The notes beneath the pieces are model-generated. The model worked only from the letters and a program-made list of their open reading frames with translations, was not told the origin of the DNA and ran no database searches. Below are positions 16,377-25,826 of a DNA stretch of 47,802 nt, piece by piece. Each line of letters starts with the position of its first letter. The first letter of the stretch is position 1. A program made the translations under genes and the position numbers. The stretch is from an uncultured Saprospiraceae bacterium (GTDB lineage: Bacteria; Bacteroidota; Bacteroidia; Chitinophagales; Saprospiraceae), in assembly GCA_937929945.1 (NCBI GenBank), contig CALFUK010000162.1, forward strand, positions 1 through 47,802, in the 5' to 3' direction.

Positions 16377-19300
16377 TCAATCGTACTTGACGATGAACTC
16401 CACTCTTCTGTTTTCTGCTCTTCCAGCAGCTGTACTGTTATCAGCGATCGGTCTGGACTCTCCGAATCCAGAAGCAGATAATCGAGTCGGGCTGACGCCT
16501 TTATCAATGAGGTACTGCATGACTGCTCCAGCTCTCTTAGCTGAGAGTGCTGCATTAGCTTCTTCTCCACCCTGAGAGTCAGTGTGACCTTCAATCTTGA
16601 CATTCATCTCTGGATATTGGTTCATGATACTGACCACTTCATCCATGATCGCAAGTGACTCACCTTTAAAGGTAGATCTCGAAGAATTGAATTTCAGACC
16701 AGTCAGTGCACGTGCAAAAACTTCTCTTGTCTTCGTTTCGATTTCTACTTTCCTAGCTGCTATTCTTGCTGCTTCATCAGCTTTGGCCTTAGCCGCTGCT
16801 TCTTCTTTCATACGTGCTTCATCTTCAGCTTTCTTTTTCTCAGCTGCTGCTTTCGCTTTGGCATCTGCTTCAGCTTTTAGCCTAGCCTGCTCCTTCGCTC
16901 TGGCTGCTGCAGCTTCCGCTTCTGCTTTTCTTCTTGCTTCTGCTTCCATTTTAGCTTTCTCAGCTGCGATTCTTGCTGCTTCTGCATCAGCATCCATTTC
17001 TGCTTTTGGCTTAGGACATCCTTTGTACTTTTTGATACCAGGTATCTCCGGGCACAGATCCTTGTGGTCTTTGACACCATCACCATCTGTATCCATTTTC
17101 TTAGGATTGGTACTGGTCATCTTCTTAGACTTCACTGGTGTAGAGAATGAATCTCCGCATGGGTTTTCTTCAAGAGATCCAAACGTGTGTCTCAACGTAG
17201 CCAATACTCTTCTTCCAATTTGAGGAAATCCTGGGTAGGTCCTGTACTTAGAATCAAATAGGTTTTGAGCTGAAAGACCAAGGAAAGTACCTGTGTTGAA
17301 TTTATAACCTAAACTAGCGTCAACCAGATTTTTCTCATCGGTATCCCCAGAATACTGGCCTAAAAATGCTGCGAAAGAATCATCATGCTGGAAGGATAAA
17401 TTACCGTTGAAGCCGCACGTCGGCGTATAGTTGAAACCTATTCGGTACCTATTAGTTGGCTGAGCAATAGTAGTCTGCTCGGTAGCACCTTCTGCTCCTT
17501 GAATTGCAGGATTGAACAGGTTATCAGATGCCCATGAATAATTTCCAAAAAAGGATAAATCATTATTGACAAAATAGTTTAGACCTATGTCTGCACCCCA
17601 GTAATCATATGCTTCAAATGTACGGTAACCAGCTGCGTACAAGGGTAAGCCAGCATTCCCTGGAAGTTCTTGTGTTGGTGTCCAAGCTAATACAAAAGCA
17701 TCGCTTAAACCTTGAAGCGTAGGCAATAAAGCAGCTTCAGCACCTGGTGCCGCCACATTTTGATAACCCGCTATGATACCAGCTACTGTAGCTTCGGCAA
17801 CTGGACCAGCTGCCGGTCCTAAAAACGCAAATTCATTTGTTACAAAATCTAGCAATGGACCAGCGAATGCGTCAGCACCTAAAGCACTGGACAAGTCACC
17901 TGCTATATTCAAGTTATTAAGCTGGTATGTTGGGCTAATACCAGTGAACAAGGTTGATCCTGTAATCTTTCTGTTATAGACATCCACAGAGATACCAAAT
18001 TTATCAGCAACCAAGCCTTTATAGCCAACTTCCCACGTATCCTCAATTCGCAATTTAGCCGCAGGTGCATCAACTAATCCCAGCGGTTGGCGATTAAACA
18101 GATTAAAACCTTCGAAGTCACCCGTAAATCCACCAGGTGCATTTGCAGGATTTGCTAAGTAACCAGAGATATTGCCTCCAGCATTCTGCGCCACGTCAAG
18201 AGGTACACCTGCGTCAACTAATCCTTGGACGATACCAGGTATTGCTACTGGTAAAAAACCAGCCGTCGCTGCACCATATGCCACCGCATTTGGCAGGCCA
18301 GGCGTACCCACAGGTAAATTGGGTATACCGAATGCTTGAATTGCTGAATTCCATACAATTTGCGGGCTATCTCCAAATGTTTGTGCTTCTTTGTTACCAA
18401 GTAACCATCCTAAACCAACTGGTCCTATACCTGGTACATTAAATGCTGTAACAGGGAAATCGATATTTACCTCCAACTGTGAAGGCGATGCCACTGCCCT
18501 GTTAAATCCACCTCTAAAGGTGTGCTTAGGTGAAGGTTTAAAGACTAGCACGGCTCTGGGAGAAAATGCCGTTTCTTCGAGAAAATTAAATCTATCTCCT
18601 CTTCCGGCAAGTACTAAATCCAACTTATCTCCTAAAGCAAATTTACCTTGCAAGTATGCGCCAACAATACCAAAATCATCATCTTCTTCATTACGGCCAT
18701 AGACCAAGTTACGCGTATTTGCAACTGACTGTCTGTAATCAAATCCAGCAGTCCAATTCGCATCCAAAAAACTTGGTGTATCAAAATTATATTGTAATTG
18801 AGCCTCTAACTGAGTCCTCTCTACCCTAGTTGTAGCGCCTGTCTGATATAAGAATGTGGTATTTTCATCAACACCACCATCATTATATAACCAAAATGCC
18901 TGTGCGAACAAACCCCCTTTTTGAATTCTAGCTTGTGTCCAGTATTCAGTCGCCTGTGATAGACCGACACCTTGTGAATTGAAGAATGGTGATGACCCAT
19001 TATTTGTTCCTCCTGAAAGAACGACAGACAGATCATCTTGTGGTCTGAATTCTAAAGTCCCATTCAATACAAACGATCTCCAAAAATCTTGTATTGGGTT
19101 ACCATCTCCATCTGGGTCTACTTGATCAGGAGTCAACAATTGTTGTGACTGTCCTGTTACATCCACAATACTACCGTTGATTGATGGGCTTATTATACCA
19201 TTTGTAAGTGTACCTGCGGTTCTTGCTATAAAACCAGCATCAATTGTATTCTGAGGGTCATATGTAAACTCACCTCCTTTTTTGTAAACACCATTGATCT

Positions 19301-20123
19301 TAAATCCGAATTTATCAGAAACTTTAGTAGCGTGTCTGATAGATGCTCCGTAGGTACTGAGCTCACCACCAATTAACTCCACAGTCGTCCCAGGCTTGTC
19401 AATAGCTGACTTAGATAAAAAGTGAACGACACCTGAGGTCACACCTGGGCCATACAACGCTGATCCAGGACCACGTACCACTTCTATTCTTTCAATATCA
19501 ATGTTATTAAGTGGTGAGTTAATGTTATCAAATGTACCTAAACCTGGACCTGACAGTGATCTGTAGTCCAAGATCGGAAATGATGCTGAACCGAAAAGTC
19601 CGCCATCTCCTCTAAGCTGAATGTTGACACGACCAGCTCCTTGTTGCTGAATGTATACACCAGGCTCATTGATGATAGCTCTGGCCGCATTGTCATTAGC
19701 TGATACTTCTAACTTTCTAGCCGTCAAAACTGATACTGAGGCTGGCGCCTCTTGTATCTTCTCTCTTCTACGAGAAGCTGAAACCACTACATCTTCACCA
19801 AAGAGGACGCCCTCAGCTAATCCTAAACTTACTATTTGATTTGAGTTGGTAATTTCTACGACTTGAGCGGAGAATCCCGTGTAACTAATTTCTATATTAA
19901 AGGGAGGATTTTGACTGGTCCTGAGGGTATAGCTGCCATCAAGATCTGTAGTGGCGCCATCAGTAGTACCTTGTACTATTACATTTGCTCCGATGAGAGA
20001 TTCGCCTGTATTTTGGTCAGTTATAACACCAGATATAGTCGATTGACTGTAACTAAAAGTGCATAACAGCAGTAATGAAAATAAGGTTGACAACCTTATT
20101 TTACTCCATAATTTCATGTGCAT
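16377..20123 (-). CDS. TonB-dependent receptor fused to TSP3-like, coiled-coil and OmpA-type domains
   Basis: An outer-membrane protein of 1248 residues. In order: signal peptide (to about residue 26, SYSQ); carboxypeptidase-regulatory-like domain (29-110, ISGVITDQNTGESLIGANV); TonB plug (about 115-235, with IERIEVVRGPGSALYGPG); 22-strand-type barrel ending near 980 (RRVLATLRHTFG); a DTDGDGVKDHKDLCPEIPG calcium-type repeat (about 1010-1028); an Ala/Glu/Lys-rich helical stretch (about 1040-1130); and a complete OmpA peptidoglycan-binding domain (about 1133-1248, GHTDSQGG and NRRVEF). The barrel should import a TonB-dependent ligand, and the tail would sit in the periplasm and hold the cell wall. 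The fusion is unusual. Start 20117 (MKLWSK) is an alternative. Ligand unknown. Confidence 0.9.
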   Translation of the reverse strand: MHMKLWSKIRLSTLFSLLLLCTFSYSQSTISGVITDQNTGESLIGANVIVQGTTDGATTDLDGSYTLRTSQNPPFNIEISYTGFSAQVVEITNSNQIVSLGLAEGVLFGEDVVVSASRRREKIQEAPASVSVLTARKLEVSANDNAARAIINEPGVYIQQQGAGRVNIQLRGDGGLFGSASFPILDYRSLSGPGLGTFDNINSPLNNIDIERIEVVRGPGSALYGPGVTSGVVHFLSKSAIDKPGTTVELIGGELSTYGASIRHATKVSDKFGFKINGVYKKGGEFTYDPQNTIDAGFIARTAGTLTNGIISPSINGSIVDVTGQSQQLLTPDQVDPDGDGNPIQDFWRSFVLNGTLEFRPQDDLSVVLSGGTNNGSSPFFNSQGVGLSQATEYWTQARIQKGGLFAQAFWLYNDGGVDENTTFLYQTGATTRVERTQLEAQLQYNFDTPSFLDANWTAGFDYRQSVANTRNLVYGRNEEDDDFGIVGAYLQGKFALGDKLDLVLAGRGDRFNFLEETAFSPRAVLVFKPSPKHTFRGGFNRAVASPSQLEVNIDFPVTAFNVPGIGPVGLGWLLGNKEAQTFGDSPQIVWNSAIQAFGIPNLPVGTPGLPNAVAYGAATAGFLPVAIPGIVQGLVDAGVPLDVAQNAGGNISGYLANPANAPGGFTGDFEGFNLFNRQPLGLVDAPAAKLRIEDTWEVGYKGLVADKFGISVDVYNRKITGSTLFTGISPTYQLNNLNIAGDLSSALGADAFAGPLLDFVTNEFAFLGPAAGPVAEATVAGIIAGYQNVAAPGAEAALLPTLQGLSDAFVLAWTPTQELPGNAGLPLYAAGYRTFEAYDYWGADIGLNYFVNNDLSFFGNYSWASDNLFNPAIQGAEGATEQTTIAQPTNRYRIGFNYTPTCGFNGNLSFQHDDSFAAFLGQYSGDTDEKNLVDASLGYKFNTGTFLGLSAQNLFDSKYRTYPGFPQIGRRVLATLRHTFGSLEENPCGDSFSTPVKSKKMTSTNPKKMDTDGDGVKDHKDLCPEIPGIKKYKGCPKPKAEMDADAEAARIAAEKAKMEAEARRKAEAEAAAARAKEQARLKAEADAKAKAAAEKKKAEDEARMKEEAAAKAKADEAARIAARKVEIETKTREVFARALTGLKFNSSRSTFKGESLAIMDEVVSIMNQYPEMNVKIEGHTDSQGGEEANAALSAKRAGAVMQYLIDKGVSPTRLSASGFGESRPIADNSTAAGRAENRRVEFIVKYD

Positions 20124-20130
20124 AGTTTTT

Positions 20131-20160
20131 CAAATTTAATTCGCGAACAATCTACAAAAA
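20131..20160 (-). promoter_or_regulatory. Possible promoter of the TonB receptor/OmpA gene
   Basis: TTTTTG (20155-20160, minus strand) lies 16 bases before TAAATTTG (20131-20138). The -7 box matches fully, but spacing is three bases short of the usual 19 and the box is close to the start codon, which favours translation from 20117. Confidence 0.4.
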
Positions 20161-20193
20161 TTATAGATAAAAAGGGAAGAGAATTATATTCGA

Positions 20194-20532
20194 TTAACTA
20201 AGGTTAACCAAATATAATTTTACGCAATTCAATTCTAAATTATTCCATTCTAAAGAATTGACGAAAATCAAATTCTTATTCTTTGGTATGTGGGTATTTT
20301 TAATATACTTACTTACTTTTTCTATTCTTATGGAGGCTACCCCAATAGCTTGTTCGCCACCTACAGCATACAATAAATAGCTTCGCTGGTCATCATCAAC
20401 GAATATGTATGGGTCTCTCAACTGATTGACTTTAGATCTTATTTCTCCCTTAAGAAAAGGTAGTATTGGCATATCAGCACACTCAGAGCAACCGTGGGGA
20501 CGAGCACTTCTGTAGGAGCGCCAGCTACACAC
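20194..20532 (-). pseudogene. Remnant of a glycoside-hydrolase-like gene (C-terminal part)
   Basis: A frame of 112 codons opens only with a GTG at 20532 directly after a stop. Its middle reads LRDPYIFVDDDQRSYLLYAV and GGEQAIGVASI, the pattern of five-bladed beta-propeller hydrolases (GH43/GH117-like proteins carry RDP.iF.d.dG..YLlYsvaGE..I.ia). A full enzyme would need several hundred more residues upstream, and nothing of the kind is readable between here and the FG-GAP gene. The first 20 residues, rich in Cys, Arg and Ser, do not belong to the fold. I read it as the leftover end of a deleted gene. The remaining space between the flanking genes holds only the receptor promoter. Confidence 0.55.
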
Positions 20533-20657
20533 TCATCCCAATCAGAGGCTATACACCTATGACATACCTATTTAAGGCTCGTAAAAGAATGATTGTACCT
20601 TAGAACTTACTCATAGAATTTCAGCTCTAAAATTTATACAGACGAAAACCAGTAAAG

Positions 20658-23483
20658 TCAATGTTGTACTAATAGCTGCTCCTTCACGATCTGATGATCA
20701 AACTTGATCTCTACCGTATATAGCCCTGAAGCTAAGCTCGATAAATCCACTTGATCGCCTTTCACACGAACTTTCACCATCTGACCTAAAGCATTGAAGA
20801 GTTGGAAATCCATGAGTTGATAGGAATCAGGATATGCTATGGTAATTGCCTGGTCTACAGGATTGGGAAATATAATGACCTCTGCGTCAGTAAACTCCTC
20901 ATCCACACTAGTAGACGACTCTAACATAATCGAAAACGAAACTCGATCACTGACACACTCCAAGTCTACTGGCCTGACCTGCCAGTCATAAAAATACAGA
21001 AAGTAGGTAGGTCCGAAACTCGAATTATTTATCTGAATCAGATCTTTCACCTTGTAAGGATAATCTGTCTCAGTATTCGAGCGTACTAGGCGAGGTGAGT
21101 AGTGTCCGAATCTTGATAAATTTTCTTCTTCATTCGTAAGGATATAATAATCGAGTCCTGGATTTATTTCAGCATTCACTTGCAGTCTATTTCTACCTTT
21201 AGCAAGATCAAATTCGGCCTCATAGACGATGGTACCATCCTCTGACTGAATCATAATCGTCCTCACTCCTTCTGTATCAGTATACACGCTGAACTCTTCT
21301 AAGATCATCGGCGACATCACATCAAAATACAGACCTCCACTGAGCTGGTCACCAGAATATTGATTGGTCCCTTTATGCGAGTATTCGCCCAGTATCACAG
21401 AATCGTATCTGTGGTAAGTGACAGCCTCCAGATAGTATTCACGATCTGAGTCCACGCCTGGAATCGTAATGCTGTCCCCTTGATGAAATGGTTCAGCGCT
21501 ACTTTCGCTCAGATACCACTTAAGCTCTTGACCTGGCGTGAACAGTGTAACATCCTCACCTCTAGCTACTGTATCCTCTAAGTCAGCTGGCAAGTCTGCC
21601 ATCAGTGATAGAAGCGTCACGTCTTTAGTTTGCGCTGAACATGAGCCAACTACTTCGACGGTATTCTGTCCTGTCGATAGCTGTATCTCATTTATGGATC
21701 CATCAGGCTGAGCATAGGATATGACGACTGGATCTCCGAGGCAAGACACGTAAGTATCTGAGATATCAGACAGCGATGCATCGTGAGTATCGTCAGTGAC
21801 CATGACAGGATCCGTGTATTCGATGCAGTTCAGATCGTCAGACTTTTTATTAAAGTATATACCTGGCAGATCTACAGCAAGCGCTGCACCAGCACTACCG
21901 TCAGACCATATGGATGCATCGTCACCTTCAAGGATCAGAGGCTGATCGGCACAGAGCGTCTTCACCTTAGCATCAAGGTCTTGATTCATGCTGATGCATC
22001 CATTCTCTGTGATATTATAATATGCATTAGCAGCTATGTCCTGATATGTATCTATCTGTCCACTAGGCCAGAGGACCTCCACCTTATCGATCATAGATGC
22101 ATCACCTAATCCAAAATGGATGTTGAGAGAATTAGAAATACTGTAGCTCTCCCCTGCTTTCAGCTCTCTGGTCTGCATACCCCACTCACCATAAATCTTG
22201 ACTCGTGCGCCGATTCCATTGGCATTACTCTGGATACCATTCAGCCTGAAAGAGACGTAGTGATAATCATTCCCATCATTTATCCAAAGGATGTCATTCA
22301 CCGGGCCAGCTTCATTGAGACCTATGCCACCGATCACACCTATGAGATCTAAGAAGCCATCGCGATTCACATCACCGACTGCAGCAGCCATCATATTATA
22401 GTGCCTAAAAGGACTTTCGACTACATCAAATGAAAAATCACCTTGATTCCAAAGTAGATAATCTCGATCACCACAAAGGAGTACATCAATGAATCCATTA
22501 TTATCAAAATCTCGTGCGACGACTTGATAGGCAAAACTCTCTAAGTTGCCGATGCCTGATGATCTATCTTGAAAGACATTGTCCACATTTTCTAAAAATG
22601 AATGCGGAGATCCGTGATGTGCTACGATACCGTCCAAGTCGCCATCATTGTCAAAATCTGCAAATGCGCTCGCCCAAGACTGCTGGCCAAAATTTAATCT
22701 AAAAGCAGTCGCCTGTTCTTCGTAGTTTTGATTGCCATCATTAATGTAAAGCACATTGATTCGGCGAGGATCATTGGGATTAGTGACGCCCCCCTTACAC
22801 TTAGATATGTAGAGATCCAGGTCGCCATCAGAATCAATATCTGTCCATTCGCTACCGTAGTTACCAGAATTATCAGATGGTCGCCGAGTATTCAGATCAA
22901 TGAGGCTCGGATCTTCTGAAAATGTACCAGTACCATCATTCTTAAGTATTTTACTTGTCCCATCATCCGAGCAGACAAAGATATCCAGCCAGCCGTCATT
23001 GTCGATGTCCGCTATGGTGGATGACTGAGTGTAGCTTTGATTCGTTACTGATTGTTTGATCTTGATCCCGTCATTCTGTGTGTAGTCCAGTATCTTAAAG
23101 TCTGAGAAGGCCACACCTAAAAATATTTCATTCGTAAGATCATTATCTAAGTTAGCTATAGCCATAGACCACGCAAACCCACCTTCGAAATCATCAGCTG
23201 TGACAGCAGAAATCTCCTTGCCATCCTCAGCAAACATAAAGAGCTCGACATGGCTTCTTTCATTCAATCTGACAATATCATCCCAGCCATCACCATTGAC
23301 ATCCGCCATGCCAATGGAAATATAGCTTTTGGACTTATGCTCATCGACGAAGCGATCGTCTTGATGGAAGCTCACCTGAGAAATCAGCTGCGCAGAACAG
23401 ACGATTATGATAGAATAGACTAATGCTATATGTTTACAGTGGTAATAGTTAGAAAACATATTCAAATATATTAATAATATCAT
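20658..23483 (-). CDS. Secreted FG-GAP/UnbV repeat protein with T9SS sorting domain
   Basis: A 941-residue protein, probably cell-surface or secreted. A signal peptide ends near ...CSAQLISQ. FG-GAP/VCBS beta-propeller repeats fill about 40-400, seen as repeated DxDxDGxxD calcium loops (DVNGDGWDD, DIDNDGWLD, DIDSDGDLD, DFDNDGDLD, DVNRDGFLD). An ASPIC/UnbV domain follows (about 405-493, GIGARVKIYGE, HFGLGDASMIDKVEVLWPSG). The end (about 868-941) is a type A T9SS sorting domain (FPNPVDQAITI, FNALGQMV, LSSLASGLYTVEI). Translation may begin at 23459 (MFSNYY) rather than 23483. It is alone on its strand and divergent from the methyltransferase by 20 bases. Its ligand is unknown; adhesion or extracellular binding is plausible. 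Confidence 0.88.
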   Translation of the reverse strand: MILLIYLNMFSNYYHCKHIALVYSIIIVCSAQLISQVSFHQDDRFVDEHKSKSYISIGMADVNGDGWDDIVRLNERSHVELFMFAEDGKEISAVTADDFEGGFAWSMAIANLDNDLTNEIFLGVAFSDFKILDYTQNDGIKIKQSVTNQSYTQSSTIADIDNDGWLDIFVCSDDGTSKILKNDGTGTFSEDPSLIDLNTRRPSDNSGNYGSEWTDIDSDGDLDLYISKCKGGVTNPNDPRRINVLYINDGNQNYEEQATAFRLNFGQQSWASAFADFDNDGDLDGIVAHHGSPHSFLENVDNVFQDRSSGIGNLESFAYQVVARDFDNNGFIDVLLCGDRDYLLWNQGDFSFDVVESPFRHYNMMAAAVGDVNRDGFLDLIGVIGGIGLNEAGPVNDILWINDGNDYHYVSFRLNGIQSNANGIGARVKIYGEWGMQTRELKAGESYSISNSLNIHFGLGDASMIDKVEVLWPSGQIDTYQDIAANAYYNITENGCISMNQDLDAKVKTLCADQPLILEGDDASIWSDGSAGAALAVDLPGIYFNKKSDDLNCIEYTDPVMVTDDTHDASLSDISDTYVSCLGDPVVISYAQPDGSINEIQLSTGQNTVEVVGSCSAQTKDVTLLSLMADLPADLEDTVARGEDVTLFTPGQELKWYLSESSAEPFHQGDSITIPGVDSDREYYLEAVTYHRYDSVILGEYSHKGTNQYSGDQLSGGLYFDVMSPMILEEFSVYTDTEGVRTIMIQSEDGTIVYEAEFDLAKGRNRLQVNAEINPGLDYYILTNEEENLSRFGHYSPRLVRSNTETDYPYKVKDLIQINNSSFGPTYFLYFYDWQVRPVDLECVSDRVSFSIMLESSTSVDEEFTDAEVIIFPNPVDQAITIAYPDSYQLMDFQLFNALGQMVKVRVKGDQVDLSSLASGLYTVEIKFDHQIVKEQLLVQH

Positions 23484-23503
23484 TAATATATAAGTAGCTG
23501 CTA

Positions 23504-24331
23504 ATGCGATTTATAAATCTATTTCAAGTGAAATCCTTCTTAGCGTATTATCGCTCAGCGAAGACTGTCCACAGCATCCATTCGCCATTCGTCTATGAGC
23601 TACTAATGCATACACTGGAGGACAGCAGGCAGTACTACAGCCTGGTCGAACTAGAGGCCTTAAGAAGCACCCTGCTGGAGAACGATTCCAGTGTCCAAGT
23701 AGAAGATCATGGCGCTGGCTCAAAGACAACAGCTCAGTCACAGCGGAAGATATCTCAAATCGCATCAACCGCTGTATCGAACAAAGAAAAAGCGGCCTTT
23801 CTATTCAAACTGGTCAATCACCTCAAACCAAAGCACATCTTAGAGCTGGGCAGCTCGCTGGGTCTGTCGAGCCTCTACCTTCACTATGCCCGACGCCAGG
23901 CCAAAATCCAAACCATAGAAGGGTCGGAAGCTATTGGAACTATAGCTAAGAACATACACCGTCAGCTCAGTGCTACTATAGAGCTACACATCGGCACCTT
24001 CCAAGAGGTGCTGCCAGAGATCCTCTCTGCTGATGATCCGATAGACCTGGTGTACATCGATGGTCACCACAGCTACGAGGCCACACTCTGGCATCATGAA
24101 GTGCTCAAACCATATTTGTCAGATCGTGCTGTACTGATATACGATGATATATATTGGTCAGAAGGTATGGCGAGAGCATGGGAAGAGATCAATACTGACC
24201 CCGCATTTTCTATATGCTTAGACCTATACCAGTTTGGCATCCTCATCAAAAATCGAGAGCAAAAACAAAGGTTGTCAGAGACAATCATCAAGAAAAAATG
24301 GAAACCATTCAGCCTGGGGTTCTTTGGCTAA
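23504..24331 (+). CDS. Class I SAM-dependent O-methyltransferase-like protein
   Basis: A cytoplasmic protein of 275 residues with a Rossmann methyltransferase core. Motif I is HILELGSSLGLSSLYL (SAM binding), then TIEGSEAIG (acidic end of strand 2), LVYIDGHHSYEAT (strand 4, with the HHSY metal or catalytic region of O-methyltransferase family 3-like enzymes) and VLIYDDIYWSEG. The N-terminal 90 residues are helical with a SIHSPFVYELL motif seen in other Bacteroidota members. The substrate is not known. The gene is single, and its start lies close to the divergent FG-GAP gene. Confidence 0.82.
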   Translation: MRFINLFQVKSFLAYYRSAKTVHSIHSPFVYELLMHTLEDSRQYYSLVELEALRSTLLENDSSVQVEDHGAGSKTTAQSQRKISQIASTAVSNKEKAAFLFKLVNHLKPKHILELGSSLGLSSLYLHYARRQAKIQTIEGSEAIGTIAKNIHRQLSATIELHIGTFQEVLPEILSADDPIDLVYIDGHHSYEATLWHHEVLKPYLSDRAVLIYDDIYWSEGMARAWEEINTDPAFSICLDLYQFGILIKNREQKQRLSETIIKKKWKPFSLGFFG

Positions 24332-24362
24332 ATAAAAATAGCCCAACTTTTACATTGGGCTA
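24331..24362. terminator. Hairpin between convergent units
   Basis: TAGCCCAA pairs with TTGGGCTA (8 bp) around an eight-base loop. On the minus strand it is followed by TTTTTATT, so it best serves the 71-residue gene at 24486; it may also end the methyltransferase transcript. Confidence 0.65.
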
Positions 24363-24485
24363 ATATTGAACATATGACAAAGCTAAAATACTTAAACAAT
24401 TATTATAAGACTAATGTAAGTAAATCTTTTGAATAGCAAAGAATATTGTCAAATTTTTCATTGAGCCAAACATTAATTCTTAAGA

Positions 24486-24701
24486 TCAGGCAATAGTAAA
24501 GGATATTATTCTGACCGGAACACCCCAATTTATAAAGCTTTCCATGTGATTCTCTACTGCCATTTCACAGTGGACCTTGACCCCAGCTCTGCGTAATTGT
24601 GGTGGCATTTCCATAGGCAAATACTGGTTTCCCTCAGCATCTGTAAGTCCATAATGTCCACCCTCAAAAGGAAGAGCTACTGTCTGACAAAGCTTCTTCA
24701 T
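24486..24701 (-). CDS. Small conserved hypothetical protein
   Basis: A 71-residue product with no signal peptide or membrane span. The sequence is regular: a strand, GGHYGLTDAEGNQYLPMEMP, then QLRRAGVKVHCEMAVEN and WGVPVRIISFTIA. This arrangement (YGL..D.G..Y.P..mP..lr..G..V......... wG.pv.Ii.i) recalls a small beta-barrel domain seen as isolated proteins and lipoproteins in many bacteria, with no assigned role. It sits 76 bases after gldC on the same strand, so it could be part of that transcript. The coding call rests on codon regularity and the domain-like pattern. Confidence 0.65.
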   Translation of the reverse strand: MKKLCQTVALPFEGGHYGLTDAEGNQYLPMEMPPQLRRAGVKVHCEMAVENHMESFINWGVPVRIISFTIA

Positions 24702-24777
24702 ACTTATACATTTCTGATTGAATAAAAATAGTACTTAATAAAGAGCATATCTCAGATGATTATATCAGGCTGAGCCC

Positions 24778-25125
24778 TTAAGATTCTTTAGGGATGATGC
24801 CAGACTCCTCTCCGAAGAAGTCTGTAAATCGTCTGAGGTGATTCGCTAGGTCATTATTATTAGTCGCCCGATGGTAACTTTCTGAGAGACCTTTTAGTGT
24901 AAAATAAAGGAAGCGGTCCATCTCTGCCACCTGCATCTCCTTCGTCCATAGGTCTATCCGCAAAGTATCCTTATGCTCCTTATCGAACAGCGAAAGGAAA
25001 AATGCTTTGCACTCCTGAGGCGCTTCTGCTGAAGGATTATCACTGCTTTGCCACACGATCTTCTCAGGTACTTTTTCGGCGTCCAAATTGACATCAATTT
25101 TGATCTCTGATTTATGCTTACTCAT
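24778..25125 (-). CDS. gldC: Gliding motility protein GldC
   Basis: A 115-residue cytoplasmic protein. It matches GldC along its length: SEIKIDVNLDAEKVPEKIVWQ, then the conserved LRIDLWTKEMQVAEMDRF, then ADxxxRATNN-like and FTDFFGEESGII. GldC is an accessory of Bacteroidota gliding, where its loss lowers but does not abolish movement; it is often next to gldB. No gldB is visible here. It is the last gene of a compact minus-strand run (Lrp regulator, TraB-like, Rossmann protein, gldC) with only eight bases separating it from the gene before. Its presence supports Bacteroidota placement and, with the T9SS cargo nearby, a T9SS/gliding lifestyle. Confidence 0.9.
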   Translation of the reverse strand: MSKHKSEIKIDVNLDAEKVPEKIVWQSSDNPSAEAPQECKAFFLSLFDKEHKDTLRIDLWTKEMQVAEMDRFLYFTLKGLSESYHRATNNNDLANHLRRFTDFFGEESGIIPKES

Positions 25126-25133
25126 GATTTGCG

Positions 25134-25826
25134 TTATTTAGCCTTAAAGGTATTCACCAATTTCGAAATATCTTTATGATTCAATGTATTATAGCCCTGC
25201 TCAAAGGATTGAGCTCGATCTACAATCACTTTTGCTAATAATCTGATGTCTACTGGCGCAGAATTACGAATGATCTCAGGTGCTCTGCTCTCTACCGCAT
25301 CCAAAAATTTCAACAATGGAGCCTCTCTGTCGTCCAGAGAACTAACGAAAGCAGGCTTATAGATGCTGGCAGACCACAGATCCATCTTATGTAAAAAGAG
25401 CTCTAACTCTACTAAAGCCCGCATGCTGTATGAGAGTACATCAGTAAAAGTGTATGCTGAGGATACCAGCACCACCTGACTCGCCCCAGCTTTTGAGAGC
25501 GCAATCATTATTTTAGCTGGGTAGGTATAATGCCACTCGATCTTAGACAACCCTCGAAATGACTCGCGAGACTTAGCAAAAAGATGAACACATAGAAAGA
25601 CATCCTGCACGACTACTTTTTGAAGGGCATCGAATAAGGTTTGATCTGCAGCGCTGATGCAGCGAATCTTAGACTCCGTGAGTGGAGAAATATCTGCTAC
25701 AATGTAGATCCGATCATAAGTCGTGTGCTGCAGAAGCTGATCAAGACAAGCTCGACCAACCAGCGTATCATGCCCCCAGAGTAAGGCAGACTTACTCCCC
25801 TTAGTCAGCCTGAGCTCTGCCGTCAT
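25134..25826 (-). CDS. NAD(P)-binding Rossmann-fold protein (SDR/HTATIP2-like)
   Basis: A 230-residue protein with an N-terminal nucleotide fold: SALLWGHDTLVGRACLDQLL resembles the GATGxxG loop of atypical SDR proteins, with the glycines partly replaced (GHDTLVG). Later come VFLCVHLFAKSRES, a SKAGASQVVLVSSAYTF strand and a YSMRALVELELFLHK helix standing where SDR enzymes carry YxxxK, although Tyr-xxx-Lys itself is not intact here. It resembles HTATIP2/YwnB-type oxidoreductases by layout. Catalysis is uncertain because of the altered residues. Its start overlaps the TraB-like gene by 26 bases, and gldC follows by 8 bases. Confidence 0.62.
   Translation of the reverse strand: MTAELRLTKGSKSALLWGHDTLVGRACLDQLLQHTTYDRIYIVADISPLTESKIRCISAADQTLFDALQKVVVQDVFLCVHLFAKSRESFRGLSKIEWHYTYPAKIMIALSKAGASQVVLVSSAYTFTDVLSYSMRALVELELFLHKMDLWSASIYKPAFVSSLDDREAPLLKFLDAVESRAPEIIRNSAPVDIRLLAKVIVDRAQSFEQGYNTLNHKDISKLVNTFKAK

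Noticed and set aside
16597-17223. Long plus-strand open frame (208 codons) opposite the TonB receptor/OmpA gene
   Set aside because: It mirrors the Ala/Glu/Lys-rich helical stretch and the OmpA part; low-complexity composition keeps the opposite frame open. The product is a Ser/Ala-rich string without domain signs.
23459-23483. TATATTTG promoter box before the FG-GAP gene
   Set aside because: The box lies three bases before the internal ATG, so transcription would start on or after it; AT-rich sequence makes chance likely and no -33 box is present.
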